Positions 1 to 6,130 of a stretch of DNA of 6,153 nt are shown here, piece by piece (the first letter of the stretch is position 1; each line of letters begins with the position of its first letter). A model generated the notes under the pieces. That model did not search any database. It was not told the origin of the DNA and saw only the letters and a list, made by a program, of their open reading frames with translations. A program made the translations under genes and the position numbers. Source of the DNA: Ruminococcus flavefaciens (GTDB taxonomy: Bacteria; Bacillota; Clostridia; Oscillospirales; Ruminococcaceae); assembly GCA_002348905.1 (NCBI GenBank), contig DEBW01000132.1, forward strand, positions 1 through 6,153, in the 5' to 3' direction.

Positions 1-54
1 TCTACTCTAAGGGGATTATATCATTCCGCCGGAGGGGCTTTTTGGACAGGCTGT

Positions 55-81
55 GTGCCGTCAGAAATGACGGCACTTTTT
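55..81 (+). terminator. Rho-independent terminator near the left edge
   Basis: A perfect 9-bp stem, GTGCCGTCA (55-63) and TGACGGCAC (68-76), closes on a GAAA tetraloop and is followed directly by five T residues. This is a textbook intrinsic terminator for plus-strand transcription. It probably ends a gene lying mostly outside the window; an in-frame TAA at 8-10 is one candidate stop, but the coding stretch before it is too short to judge. Between this terminator and base 143 the DNA is AT-rich, with TATAAA at 121-126 but no matching -35 box, so I do not call a promoter. I see nothing else in bases 1-142. Confidence 0.85.
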
Positions 82-142
82 AATGAAAACTCGATTAAAA
101 AAATACGTTTAATATGAATGTATAAAACAGAACAGCTAACAG

Positions 143-997
143 GTGATTGATGAGTTTGCAAAGCTATCAGTATCATCATCATTGTCCAAACAGGAAAATT
201 CATCCGGTGAAAAGAATATCCCTGCTCAGGAAAACAACGGTTCTGACAGGAGCGGAATGGATATGCCGGACAAACCTGATGATTCTTCATTCAGCGCATC
301 TATGTCATCAATGCCATTCTATTCCCCTGCTGACTTTGGCACTGAAAGTACGGCGGATAACGCTATTGCTTCGCTTTATGAAAATGCATATTCAGAATAT
401 CTCGCTCAGAAAGAAAATCAGGCAAATGCCGTAACAGAACTCAGAGCAGCTGAGAGCCGTTATAAGGAGCTGTCTGCTTCCGTCAACGAATACACATCTT
501 CTATCAAAGAAGCTGAAAATAAAATATCCTCATTAACGAAAGAGATAAGCACTCTTAATACAAATCTTTCCAATTCAAAGAGCAATCTCAACAAGCTCAG
601 GTCAGAGTATAATTCCCTCAACGCTTCATACTCATCAGACCAGCTTGAACTTCAGAAGAAGCTTGATACGGATAAGGCTTCTTACGAAAATGCAGAGTAC
701 CACTATCAGATAACCTGCAATACTATCGAGGAGGAACTTGAGGAGAAACAGAAGGCTTATGATACTGCGGAGAAAAATCTCAGCATATTCAGCGATGAAC
801 TCTCAGACGGATATATTTACGCTAAACAGGACGGTATGGTCTACTCCCTTAATTATCAGGAAGGCAGAGGCGTAAATGTAAACTCGCCGTATGTATCTTA
901 CGTTGATGAAACTGCATACAGCACTGTGGTAGAACTTGACCAGAACGATGTAACTCAGGTGAGCATAGGTGATACAGTCATGATTCAGAAGTGCTGA
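143..997 (+). pseudogene. Remnant of membrane-fusion (HlyD/MacA-like) efflux adaptor, lacking both ends
   Basis: The frame is open for 284 codons from GTG 143 to TGA 995-997. Residues 1-70 are a Ser/Pro/Asp/Met-rich linker. Residues about 72-219 are a heptad-rich coiled coil of Glu, Lys, Gln, Asn and Ser. Residues about 222-281 (starting DGYIYAKQDGMVYSL) look like the second half of the lipoyl/barrel-sandwich domain running into the first beta-barrel strands (VVELDQNDVTQVSIGDTVMI). This is the middle of a periplasmic-adaptor-type protein, which in Gram-positives pairs with an ABC ATPase and a permease. Missing are the N-terminal membrane anchor, the first lipoyl half and most of the C-terminal barrel. 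An in-frame TAA at 137-139 lies two codons before the GTG, and no good ribosome binding site precedes it. After GDTVMI the reading ends in four unrelated-looking residues where it meets ABC ATPase sequence. The family call is from the domain pattern; that it is a broken gene is inferred from both missing ends. Confidence 0.75.
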
Positions 998-1116
998 AGC
1001 TGTTCACAAAACTCCACGAAATGGGAAATACCATAGTTATGATAACTCATGACCTCAACGTTGCAAACTGGGCACAAAGGACAGTAAAAATAGTTGACGG
1101 AGAGATATTTCAGTAA
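985..1116 (+). pseudogene. C-terminal remnant of an ABC transporter ATPase (MacB/LolD-like)
   Basis: In the frame of the TAA at 1114-1116, codons from 985 read SEVLKLFTKLHEMGNTIVMI, then THDLNVANWAQRTVKIVDGE and IFQ. This is the tail of an ABC nucleotide-binding domain: the helix after the D-loop, the beta strand TIVMITHD with the H-loop (switch) histidine at 1048-1050, and the usual VKIVDGEI end. Walker A, the signature motif and Walker B are absent; upstream this frame hits TGA at 970-972. There is no start codon with a ribosome binding site. The segment overlaps the end of the adaptor remnant by 13 bases in another frame. Because the terminator stem begins only four bases after the stop, this ATPase was probably the last gene of its operon. 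Confidence 0.8.
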
Positions 1117-1119
1117 AGC

Positions 1120-1157
1120 AATGACCGCAGCTTTTTATCAGGCTGCGGTCATTTTTT
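1120..1157 (+). terminator. Strong terminator after the ABC ATPase remnant, possibly bidirectional
   Basis: A perfect 12-bp stem, AATGACCGCAGC (1120-1131) and GCTGCGGTCATT (1142-1153), has a 10-base loop and a T-run at 1152-1157. It is a strong plus-strand terminator. It also lies about 32 bases beyond the rubrerythrin stop on the minus strand. Read that way the tail is only GCTTTA, so termination there would be weaker. No other terminator is visible for rubrerythrin. Confidence 0.9.
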
Positions 1158-1184
1158 GTTATTATTCGCTATGTGGACAGGTTC

Positions 1185-1739
1185 TTAATAGTTCTCAGCA
1201 TTCAGCTCAAAATAAGCCTGCGGATGAGCACATACCGGACATATCTCAGGTGCTTGCTCTCCGACTACGATATGTCCGCAGTTGCGGCATTCCCATACCT
1301 TTACGGAGCTTTTTTTGAAAACTTCCTGCATTTCAATGTTCTTCAAAAGCGCACGATAACGCTCCTCATGATGCTTTTCGATAGCAGCCACACCTCTGAA
1401 TTTTTCTGCAAGTTCAGGAAATCCCTCAGCTTCGGCTGTTTTGGCAAATCCCTCGTACATATCAGTCCACTCATAGTTTTCACCAGCGGCAGCATCTTCA
1501 AGGTTATCGGCAGTTGAACCTATACCGTTAAGCTCCTTGAACCAGAGTTTTGCGTGTTCTTTTTCGTTTTCGGCAGTTTTCAGAAAAAGTGCAGCTATCT
1601 GCTCAAAGCCTTCCTTTTTAGCTTTTGAAGCAAAGTAGGTGTACTTGTTTCTCGCCTCTGATTCGCCTGAGAACGCAGCTCTCAGATTTTTCTCAGTCTG
1701 TGTGCCTGCATAGGGATTGTTTTTTTCATTGTTTGCCAT
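1185..1739 (-). CDS. rbr: Rubrerythrin
   Basis: The protein has 184 residues, normal for classical two-domain rubrerythrin, a cytoplasmic non-haem iron peroxidase that reduces hydrogen peroxide in anaerobes with electrons from rubredoxin-type carriers. The ferritin-like diiron domain covers residues about 14-140. Candidate iron ligands are E26 in SGESEARNKY, E59-x-x-H62 in ENEKEHAK, E87 and E90 in GENYEW, and E121-x-x-H124-E125 in AAIEKHHEERY. The C-terminal rubredoxin-like domain has C151-x2-C154 (CRNCG) and C167-x2-C170 (CPVCAHP), the four Fe(SCys)4 ligands. All key residues are present, so it should be functional. The ATG is preceded at 7 bases by GGAGGA (1746-1751), which fixes the start. 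A promoter candidate lies in the 71-bp gap to the dockerin gene, so it is likely expressed on its own. Confidence 0.97.
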   Translation of the reverse strand: MANNEKNNPYAGTQTEKNLRAAFSGESEARNKYTYFASKAKKEGFEQIAALFLKTAENEKEHAKLWFKELNGIGSTADNLEDAAAGENYEWTDMYEGFAKTAEAEGFPELAEKFRGVAAIEKHHEERYRALLKNIEMQEVFKKSSVKVWECRNCGHIVVGEQAPEICPVCAHPQAYFELNAENY

Positions 1740-1770
1740 AATAATTCCTCCTTTGGCATATTAGTGATCT

Positions 1771-1798
1771 ATTATGTTCTTATATTATGTGCTGTAAA
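1771..1798 (-). promoter_or_regulatory. Candidate sigma-A promoter for rubrerythrin
   Basis: On the minus strand TTTACA (1793-1798) and CATAAT (1771-1776) each match five of six consensus bases and are 16 bases apart. They lie 32-60 bases upstream of the rubrerythrin ATG. The -35 overlaps a small inverted repeat, TAAAAT-AA-ATTTTA (1795-1808), and ATTATGT occurs twice at 1771-1777 and 1784-1790. Neither matches the PerR-box layout well, so I do not name a regulator. In such AT-rich DNA a chance match is possible. Confidence 0.45.
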
Positions 1799-1810
1799 AT
1801 AAATTTTATG

Positions 1811-3676
1811 TTATTGAACGTTTGGGATATTGAATTCAAATTCAGAATACTCTGAATCAGGAGAAGTTTTGCATTTTATTTTAAATATACCGTCAAGATA
1901 GCTCACAGAGAAATCTTTTCCGTTAGTTGTGTAACTTCCGTCGGCGTTTTCAGTGCAGGTGTATTCATCGCTGAAAGGTCTGTATCCCTGAGAAAGCTCT
2001 ATCGTACCGATATACTCAAAACGGCTGTAGCGCATTGGTCCTCCGCCGGGATATGTAACGTAGAGGTCTGCTGAATATTCATCTCCGAAACAGTACTGGT
2101 CAACCATAAGAGTTTTGCTGTCGTTCATGACATCTATTTCAGTTGCAGAAGTGTTGAACTTCGGGAAATTATCATCAACGTAGAAATCACGGATATATAC
2201 TTCATCACCGAGATCTTCCGGTGAAGTATATATAATATGCATGAATGAACCGCCTATATCTCCAAAAGGAGATGTAGTCACAGTAGTAAGCTCTATCTTT
2301 TTCTCAGTGTCATACTTATACGATGTCATGAGCTGGTGCTTTGAACCGATTATATCATCGTCAACCCATATGTAGGCTGTATGACCATTGAGCTTCAGGT
2401 CAAGCTCTTCTATTGCTTCATCAGTCAGGAATCCGTTAAGATATCCGTCAAGCTGCTCCTGTGAATTTATCCACATCGGTTCAGCAGGATAATTTTTTAT
2501 CATGTCCTTATTTTTTGTTTCACAGAGCATACCAAGATCATATTCTTTGTACTGGAAGTCTTTCTTAGTCTCCCAGCTTCGTTTTGTTTCGACATTTGCC
2601 CTGTAGCAAGCTCCCTTAGGAACGACCGCCTGAGTTATATAAACTCCCTCAGATGAGAAGCTTTCTGTTGTTTCACGGTCATATGTGACAGTGATTTTTT
2701 GTGGGCTTAGTTCAATTTGCGGAGTTATATGACAATTTTCATTGCTCTGAGCGTAAAGGTCTATAACAAGAGCATTTTTAGCAAAAAAATCTTCGTCATA
2801 CTTCTTTTTCAGATATCTTTCAACTGCACTGTGGAAATTTCCGCTTACCCATTTATCGAATGCTTTTTTACTTATAAAACATTTATCAGCATTTCCGGCT
2901 ATTGCCATTTTCCAGCCCTTACTGGTCAGCTCACGGGTATATTCAGAAGTTACTTCAGCTTCTGCATCAGGGTATCTGTATACCCATTTATCATTTTTGG
3001 AGTTGTGAAGCTCCCGTGGGATAACGACCTGCAAGAGCTGATATTTATCTTCATATCCGTCATTCATCTCGCCGGGATACGTCTGATAGAACTCAGCATT
3101 AAGGGTATCTCCTGAATAATAAACATCTCCGATATTGTTCTTTCCGCCGTTTGGTTCAGGTTCTGATTTAAGAAGGAGAACATTATTTTTGAAAAACTCT
3201 TCATCATAGAGTTCAGTATATTTTTTGATATCTTCCTCAGTTGTTGTCGGGACATCAATACATTCGCCGTTTATTGTTACAACATGGAGCGGTGCGAAAA
3301 AGTTATAAAGGTCATCCACTGAACTGATAAAAGCTTCATGGCTTTCCTGTTGTACTTCGTTTCCGCCTTGCAGTTCACTGACAACTTTTGTAAATCCGCC
3401 GTACTGTTCTGTCAGTTTTTTTCTGAAAAGGCAAAGGTCAAAGCTGTCGGCAGAACCGTCACCGTTAAGGTCAGCATTTACGAAAGCCTGTTCGCTGAGA
3501 GTTTCTGCTCCGATGAGGTATCTCTCCATTTTGACCATATCTGCAATGCTGAATTTTTTGTTTAGGTCAACATCTCCCGGAACTGTTACAGACAGCGTAG
3601 TTCCGGCATTTGCCGGTAATGCGGTCATTAATGCTGCGGATGTCATTGCAGCAGCAAAAACTGAGAATAATTTCAT
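1811..3676 (-). CDS. Secreted dockerin type I protein with repeated C-terminal domains
   Basis: The product has 621 residues from the ATG at 3674-3676. Residues 1-24 form a signal peptide (one Lys, a hydrophobic core, cleavage after PANA). Residues 34-88 are a type I dockerin with two calcium loops: D35, D37, N39, K41, D46 and D69, N71, D73, S75, D80, each followed by the usual helix. Dockerins bind cohesins on cellulosome scaffolds, so the protein is probably exported and docked outside the cell. The rest shows related units: about 116-223 (YDEEFFKNNVLLL, then VVIPREL), 267-356 (YDEDFFAKNALVIDL, then AVVPKGA) and a more divergent one from about 402. They recall the small beta-rich repeats of uncharacterised Firmicutes secreted proteins. 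I see no glycoside hydrolase, esterase or protease motif, so the function of the cargo is unknown. A TTG start at 3694 would add six residues but overlaps the ribosome binding site, so it is rejected. The acetyltransferase gene ends 47 bp upstream. Confidence 0.9.
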   Translation of the reverse strand: MKLFSVFAAAMTSAALMTALPANAGTTLSVTVPGDVDLNKKFSIADMVKMERYLIGAETLSEQAFVNADLNGDGSADSFDLCLFRKKLTEQYGGFTKVVSELQGGNEVQQESHEAFISSVDDLYNFFAPLHVVTINGECIDVPTTTEEDIKKYTELYDEEFFKNNVLLLKSEPEPNGGKNNIGDVYYSGDTLNAEFYQTYPGEMNDGYEDKYQLLQVVIPRELHNSKNDKWVYRYPDAEAEVTSEYTRELTSKGWKMAIAGNADKCFISKKAFDKWVSGNFHSAVERYLKKKYDEDFFAKNALVIDLYAQSNENCHITPQIELSPQKITVTYDRETTESFSSEGVYITQAVVPKGACYRANVETKRSWETKKDFQYKEYDLGMLCETKNKDMIKNYPAEPMWINSQEQLDGYLNGFLTDEAIEELDLKLNGHTAYIWVDDDIIGSKHQLMTSYKYDTEKKIELTTVTTSPFGDIGGSFMHIIYTSPEDLGDEVYIRDFYVDDNFPKFNTSATEIDVMNDSKTLMVDQYCFGDEYSADLYVTYPGGGPMRYSRFEYIGTIELSQGYRPFSDEYTCTENADGSYTTNGKDFSVSYLDGIFKIKCKTSPDSEYSEFEFNIPNVQ

Positions 3677-3680
3677 GTTC

Positions 3681-3687
3681 ACTCCTT
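3681..3687 (-). promoter_or_regulatory. Ribosome binding site that sets the dockerin gene start
   Basis: AAGGAGT on the minus strand ends 4 bases before the ATG at 3674-3676. It favours this ATG over the in-frame TTG at 3692-3694, because the longer reading would translate the Shine-Dalgarno as KEG and would blur the signal peptide n-region. Confidence 0.8.
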
Positions 3688-3723
3688 CTTTCAAAATATT
3701 ATTCAGATTTATCCAAAATTCAG

Positions 3724-4224
3724 TTATTTCACGATCCTGACGTAATACTTCTTGTCATCCTCATGATGAATATATCCGCCGTTTTTAAGCATTACTTTAA
3801 GCGAAGCAGGATTATCTCTGTTCACACGAAGATATATCTCTTCTTCCTTTACATTGTCTTTTATCTCGTCGATAAGCATTTTAAGTCCCTGAGAAGCCAA
3901 TCCTTTTCCACGGTATTCAGGAGCTATGTAGTAACCGATATGTCCGGAGCCTTCTATAAGTGACGGACACAGATAATGACGGAAGTGAAAAGTTCCGACA
4001 ATGGTTGCATCTTCCCAAAGATAGTATACCGTCTGCGGAACATAACCGTCAGGAAGTCCCTCCCCTTTTGACTGCGATATCATCGTATCAAGAGCAGAAT
4101 CGAAGTCCTCACGGCTTATATCAGGATAATCATTGATAAAACTGTTTGCATCAGCAGGGATACTCCGCTGAAACAGCCATTCCTTTTCTATGTCTTCATA
4201 GTTTGCAGGTTTTAAGTACAGCAT
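3724..4224 (-). CDS. GNAT family N-acetyltransferase
   Basis: The 166-residue length is typical for a single-domain GNAT enzyme, which moves an acetyl group from acetyl-CoA to an amine. Motif A is clear at residues about 94-118: GHIGYYIAPEYRGKGLA, with the R105-G106-K107-G108-L109-A110 pyrophosphate-binding loop of the R/Q-x-x-G-x-G/A type. The C-terminal part has the motif B pattern, IYLRVNRDNPASLKVMLKNG (130-149), in which N138 and S141 sit at the usual positions, followed by a final beta strand ending YYVRIVK. Residues 60-83 give the preceding strands. The substrate cannot be told. AGAGGT ends 4 bases before the ATG. The gene starts 58 bp after the flavoprotein gene and may share its transcript. 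Confidence 0.92.
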   Translation of the reverse strand: MLYLKPANYEDIEKEWLFQRSIPADANSFINDYPDISREDFDSALDTMISQSKGEGLPDGYVPQTVYYLWEDATIVGTFHFRHYLCPSLIEGSGHIGYYIAPEYRGKGLASQGLKMLIDEIKDNVKEEEIYLRVNRDNPASLKVMLKNGGYIHHEDDKKYYVRIVK

Positions 4225-4282
4225 ATTTACCTCTTTGCATATGAATATTCCAATATCACGGCTTTATTCTGCCAGCCGTCCG

Positions 4283-4816
4283 TTACAGCGATTTTCCAAG
4301 CTGATAAGCCTGTTCCGGATAATCTGTATTCTTTATCATTTCCGGAGTCATACAGTTCACGCCGACTACAGTGCCTGCAATATCCCATTCAAGATATTTC
4401 GTCATACCCTTGAATGAAGCAAGAGCACCTTCCGCAGATTCCATACTGTCGTCCGCCATTGCCACCATAAGCACAGCCTTTTTATTACCATGCAGAACAG
4501 CATCATTTGCATAGAAACGGTCAATTACAGCTTTGAGCTGTGCGTTTATGTCATAGTAATAGATAGGAGATACAAGTGCAATCACGTCAGCTTCTATCAG
4601 ATGCGGATTAAGTTCCTGCATATCGTCCTTGAATACACAGACCGGTGTGCCTCCGTGACATTTTTCACAGGCAATACAAGGATGAACTTCCTTATTTGCC
4701 GCATCAAAGCGGAATATCTCATGTCCGGCTTCTTCTGCACCTTTTATGAACTGCTCGGCAAGACAGGCAGTTGTTCCGTTCTTATGCGGGCTTCCGGTTA
4801 TAATTAATACTTTCAT
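4283..4816 (-). CDS. Flavodoxin-family NAD(P)H-dependent oxidoreductase, iron-sulfur flavoprotein-like cysteine motif
   Basis: The 177-residue protein has a flavodoxin-like fold. It opens with strand MKVLIITGSP and the FMN phosphate loop GSPHKNGTT (8-16). SPIYYYDINAQLKAVIDRFY (83-102) is the loop that packs on the flavin ring in this family. Between them PCIACEKC with a fourth cysteine (C47, C50, C53, C60; CX2CX2CX6C) is followed by KDDM. That spacing fits the compact CX2CX2CX4-7C motif of archaeal and clostridial Isf-type iron-sulfur flavoproteins, but many family members with similar cysteines are annotated only as NADPH-dependent FMN reductases. A two-electron reductase or a 4Fe-4S electron carrier is therefore possible. 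The ATG is preceded by AAGGAGG (4826-4832), with 9 bases between. It is the first gene after the hairpin element and may lead the transcript with the acetyltransferase. Confidence 0.9.
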   Translation of the reverse strand: MKVLIITGSPHKNGTTACLAEQFIKGAEEAGHEIFRFDAANKEVHPCIACEKCHGGTPVCVFKDDMQELNPHLIEADVIALVSPIYYYDINAQLKAVIDRFYANDAVLHGNKKAVLMVAMADDSMESAEGALASFKGMTKYLEWDIAGTVVGVNCMTPEMIKNTDYPEQAYQLGKSL

Positions 4817-4861
4817 TTGAATTTTCCTCCTTTTGGGTTATGGTGTAGATGTTAGATTTGT

Positions 4862-4875
4862 TTGAATTTATTCAA
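4862..4875. promoter_or_regulatory. Small perfect inverted repeat upstream of the flavoprotein gene
   Basis: TTGAAT-TT-ATTCAA has two 6-bp arms and a 2-base centre. It sits 46-59 bases upstream of the flavoprotein ATG, between that gene and the hairpin element, which is where an operator would be expected. The arm read on the minus strand (TTGAAT) could also serve as a -35 box, but the best -10 match downstream is poor. No regulator gene is nearby. It may be chance in AT-rich sequence. Confidence 0.3.
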
Positions 4876-4878
4876 CTT

Positions 4879-5041
4879 AGAACTTGTTCTCATAGGTGGA
4901 GCGAACAGATTTTCGAGCATAATTCAGTAGATATCAAGGAAGAAAAACGCAGGAATACTTTCGTATTTCAAGTTTTTATGACGAAGATATCTGCTGAATT
5001 TGCCGAAAAGATGTTTGCTTTATCCTATGAGAACAAGTTCT
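4879..5041. repeat. 163-bp long-hairpin (MITE-like) element with 18-bp terminal inverted repeats
   Basis: The ends AGAACTTGTTCTCATAGG (4879-4896) and CCTATGAGAACAAGTTCT (5024-5041) are perfect reverse complements over 18 bp. The pairing continues inward imperfectly, with roughly three quarters of positions matching, through AATTCAG/CTGAATT to GATATC at 4930-4935 and 4986-4991. After an internal loop it resumes as AAAAAC (4943-4948) with GTTTTT (4972-4977), and the tip is a 7-bp hairpin GGAATAC-TTTC-GTATTTC (4952-4969). Nearly the whole element folds on itself. Each terminus is also a small palindrome (AGAAC-TT-GTTCT). There is no plausible protein inside and no clear target-site duplication: the flanks are CTT on the left and TAA on the right. 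A non-autonomous MITE is the simplest reading; a structured RNA or a processed transcript-end element is the alternative. Confidence 0.8.
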
Positions 5042-5769
5042 TAATCATGTCTCTGTTCATTATTACTGAACATTTCGCAGAAACGACCTGCAAAAGCAGG
5101 AGGTTCACCGTGAGCGCTCAGGTGAGAGACATCACCGAAAGCAGTTACACGGAAATACGCAATACCTTTACGGCGTTCTTCGGTGCATACCGTCGTTACA
5201 GATGTCGGAGCTGCGATAAAGCCGTGCCAGAGAACTACAGGAGATATGCCGAGAAGATGTCCGAGCATCACACATTCAACTCCGAAATGGCAGAATAATG
5301 CTATAGTATCTTCATTAGGACGAACCGCTTTATAGCAGTTTCCGCTGCGTTCATATCCATGTTTTGCAAGTAAAGAATCAAGACCTTCCTGCACATATGC
5401 GATACCATTTTTCATACCTGCCTCAGACATAACAGGAACGTCAGTCCACTTGTTTTTGTCATAGTATTCCGGAACAGCAGTCCAGTCCTGCGGGAGCATA
5501 TCCCATGCAATACGCCGCTGACCGTCAGGACCGATGATAAGACAGCGGTCAAATTCGTGAAGCCAGTCGAGAGTTTCTGCTGTACGTCCGCATTTTTTCA
5601 AGGTATATCCTGCGGTCGCCTGAGCTCTGCCGAGCGGAGATACATAATAATCGGAGATGTTCATAGGAGCGATACGTCCGGAGAGGAGTTCCGCTTCTCT
5701 GTGTCCCTTTGGAGTAAGTGAGTCGATAGTATAATCCGGATCGCCGTGCCTGATAATAAGTATTTTCAT
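5041..5769 (-). CDS. Histidine phosphatase family protein
   Basis: The protein has 242 residues. It opens with MKILIIRHGDP, the RHG motif whose H8 is the residue phosphorylated in this superfamily (phosphoglycerate mutase-like and phosphatase enzymes). R7 and R48 (SPLGRAQAT) form the phosphate pocket, E72 in LHEFD is a candidate proton donor and H161 in LFCHFGV is the second catalytic histidine. The set is complete, so it should be active; the substrate is not evident. The C terminus (RFCEMFSNNEQRHD) looks like a natural end rather than a truncation, even though the stop codon lies at the border of the hairpin element. The ribosome binding site is unusual: AGGCGGT at 5776-5782, six bases before the ATG, instead of the AGGAGG used by its neighbours. 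The start is still well set, because the RHG strand begins at residue 1. The upstream membrane protein gene ends 28 bp away, so the two are probably co-transcribed. Confidence 0.93.
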   Translation of the reverse strand: MKILIIRHGDPDYTIDSLTPKGHREAELLSGRIAPMNISDYYVSPLGRAQATAGYTLKKCGRTAETLDWLHEFDRCLIIGPDGQRRIAWDMLPQDWTAVPEYYDKNKWTDVPVMSEAGMKNGIAYVQEGLDSLLAKHGYERSGNCYKAVRPNEDTIALFCHFGVECVMLGHLLGISPVVLWHGFIAAPTSVTTVCTEERRKGIAYFRVTAFGDVSHLSAHGEPPAFAGRFCEMFSNNEQRHD

Positions 5770-5797
5770 AATATACCGCCTTTCTGCGTATTATCGT

Positions 5798-6130
5798 TTA
5801 ATCGCCGCTGTCCTGATTTTCATTTTTCTCCGCTCTTTTTTTATGACGGATGACAGCATATATGATTATAAGGACTGCCGAAACTCCCATAGCTATAAGA
5901 CAGGCGATATTTCCCCAGAAAAGACCTGCAAGTCCTCCAATTGTGATCGGAACAGCTACAACAGCCGTTACTGCTGCAATATGTTTCGTCTGCCCTTTTT
6001 TATCCTCGCTTCTCAGCGAAGGCTGGACTTTCATAGGCAAAAGCTTATAGTCGCCTGTGGAGAGCAGCGCAGCATAAAGCAGTACGGCAACACCAAATAT
6101 AAGCATAAGAACAGAAAATCCATTATCCAT
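5798..6130 (-). CDS. Small membrane protein, DUF3784-like
   Basis: This 110-residue protein has three hydrophobic segments: about 5-26 (FSVLMLIFGVAVLLYAALLS), 51-72 (IAAVTAVVAVPITIGGLAGL) and 75-94 (IACLIAMGVSAVLIIIYAVI). A charged loop lies between the first two (residues 32-50) and the tail is highly charged (RHKKRAEKNENQDSGD). The size and layout are those of small uncharacterised Firmicutes membrane proteins of the DUF3784 kind, but the family name is an inference from architecture. The ATG follows AGGAGG (6138-6143) at 7 bases. Its promoter lies beyond the window. It precedes the phosphatase gene by 28 bp. Its function is unknown. Confidence 0.82.
   Translation of the reverse strand: MDNGFSVLMLIFGVAVLLYAALLSTGDYKLLPMKVQPSLRSEDKKGQTKHIAAVTAVVAVPITIGGLAGLFWGNIACLIAMGVSAVLIIIYAVIRHKKRAEKNENQDSGD

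Noticed and set aside
26..42. GC-rich CCGCCGGAGGGG followed by CTTTTT as a second terminator
   Set aside because: The arms do not form a stable stem with a loop; only a 4-bp loopless palindrome can be drawn.
147..434. Alternative plus-strand frame starting near 147, with an AGGTGA just upstream
   Set aside because: It gives a His/Arg/Leu-rich product with no family character and overlaps the adaptor coiled-coil frame, which has clear heptad and domain structure.
1173..1517. Plus-strand open frame of 114 codons opposite rubrerythrin
   Set aside because: It is the antisense shadow of a fully convincing rubrerythrin gene.
3692..3694. Upstream TTG as the dockerin gene start
   Set aside because: It would place the ribosome binding site inside the coding region and add a poor extension before an otherwise clean signal peptide.
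4258..4279. ACGGCT/AGCCGT hairpin between the flavoprotein and acetyltransferase genes as a terminator
   Set aside because: The stem is only 6 bp with a 10-base loop, and no T-run follows on either strand.
4871..5047. A target-site duplication flanking the hairpin element
   Set aside because: The flanks CTT and TAA do not form a direct repeat. A TA duplication can be drawn only by shifting the ends unequally.
4849..5298. Open plus-strand frame of 149 codons
   Set aside because: It runs across the hairpin element and then antisense through the phosphatase. Its product resembles nothing, and the codons are explained by the two other features.
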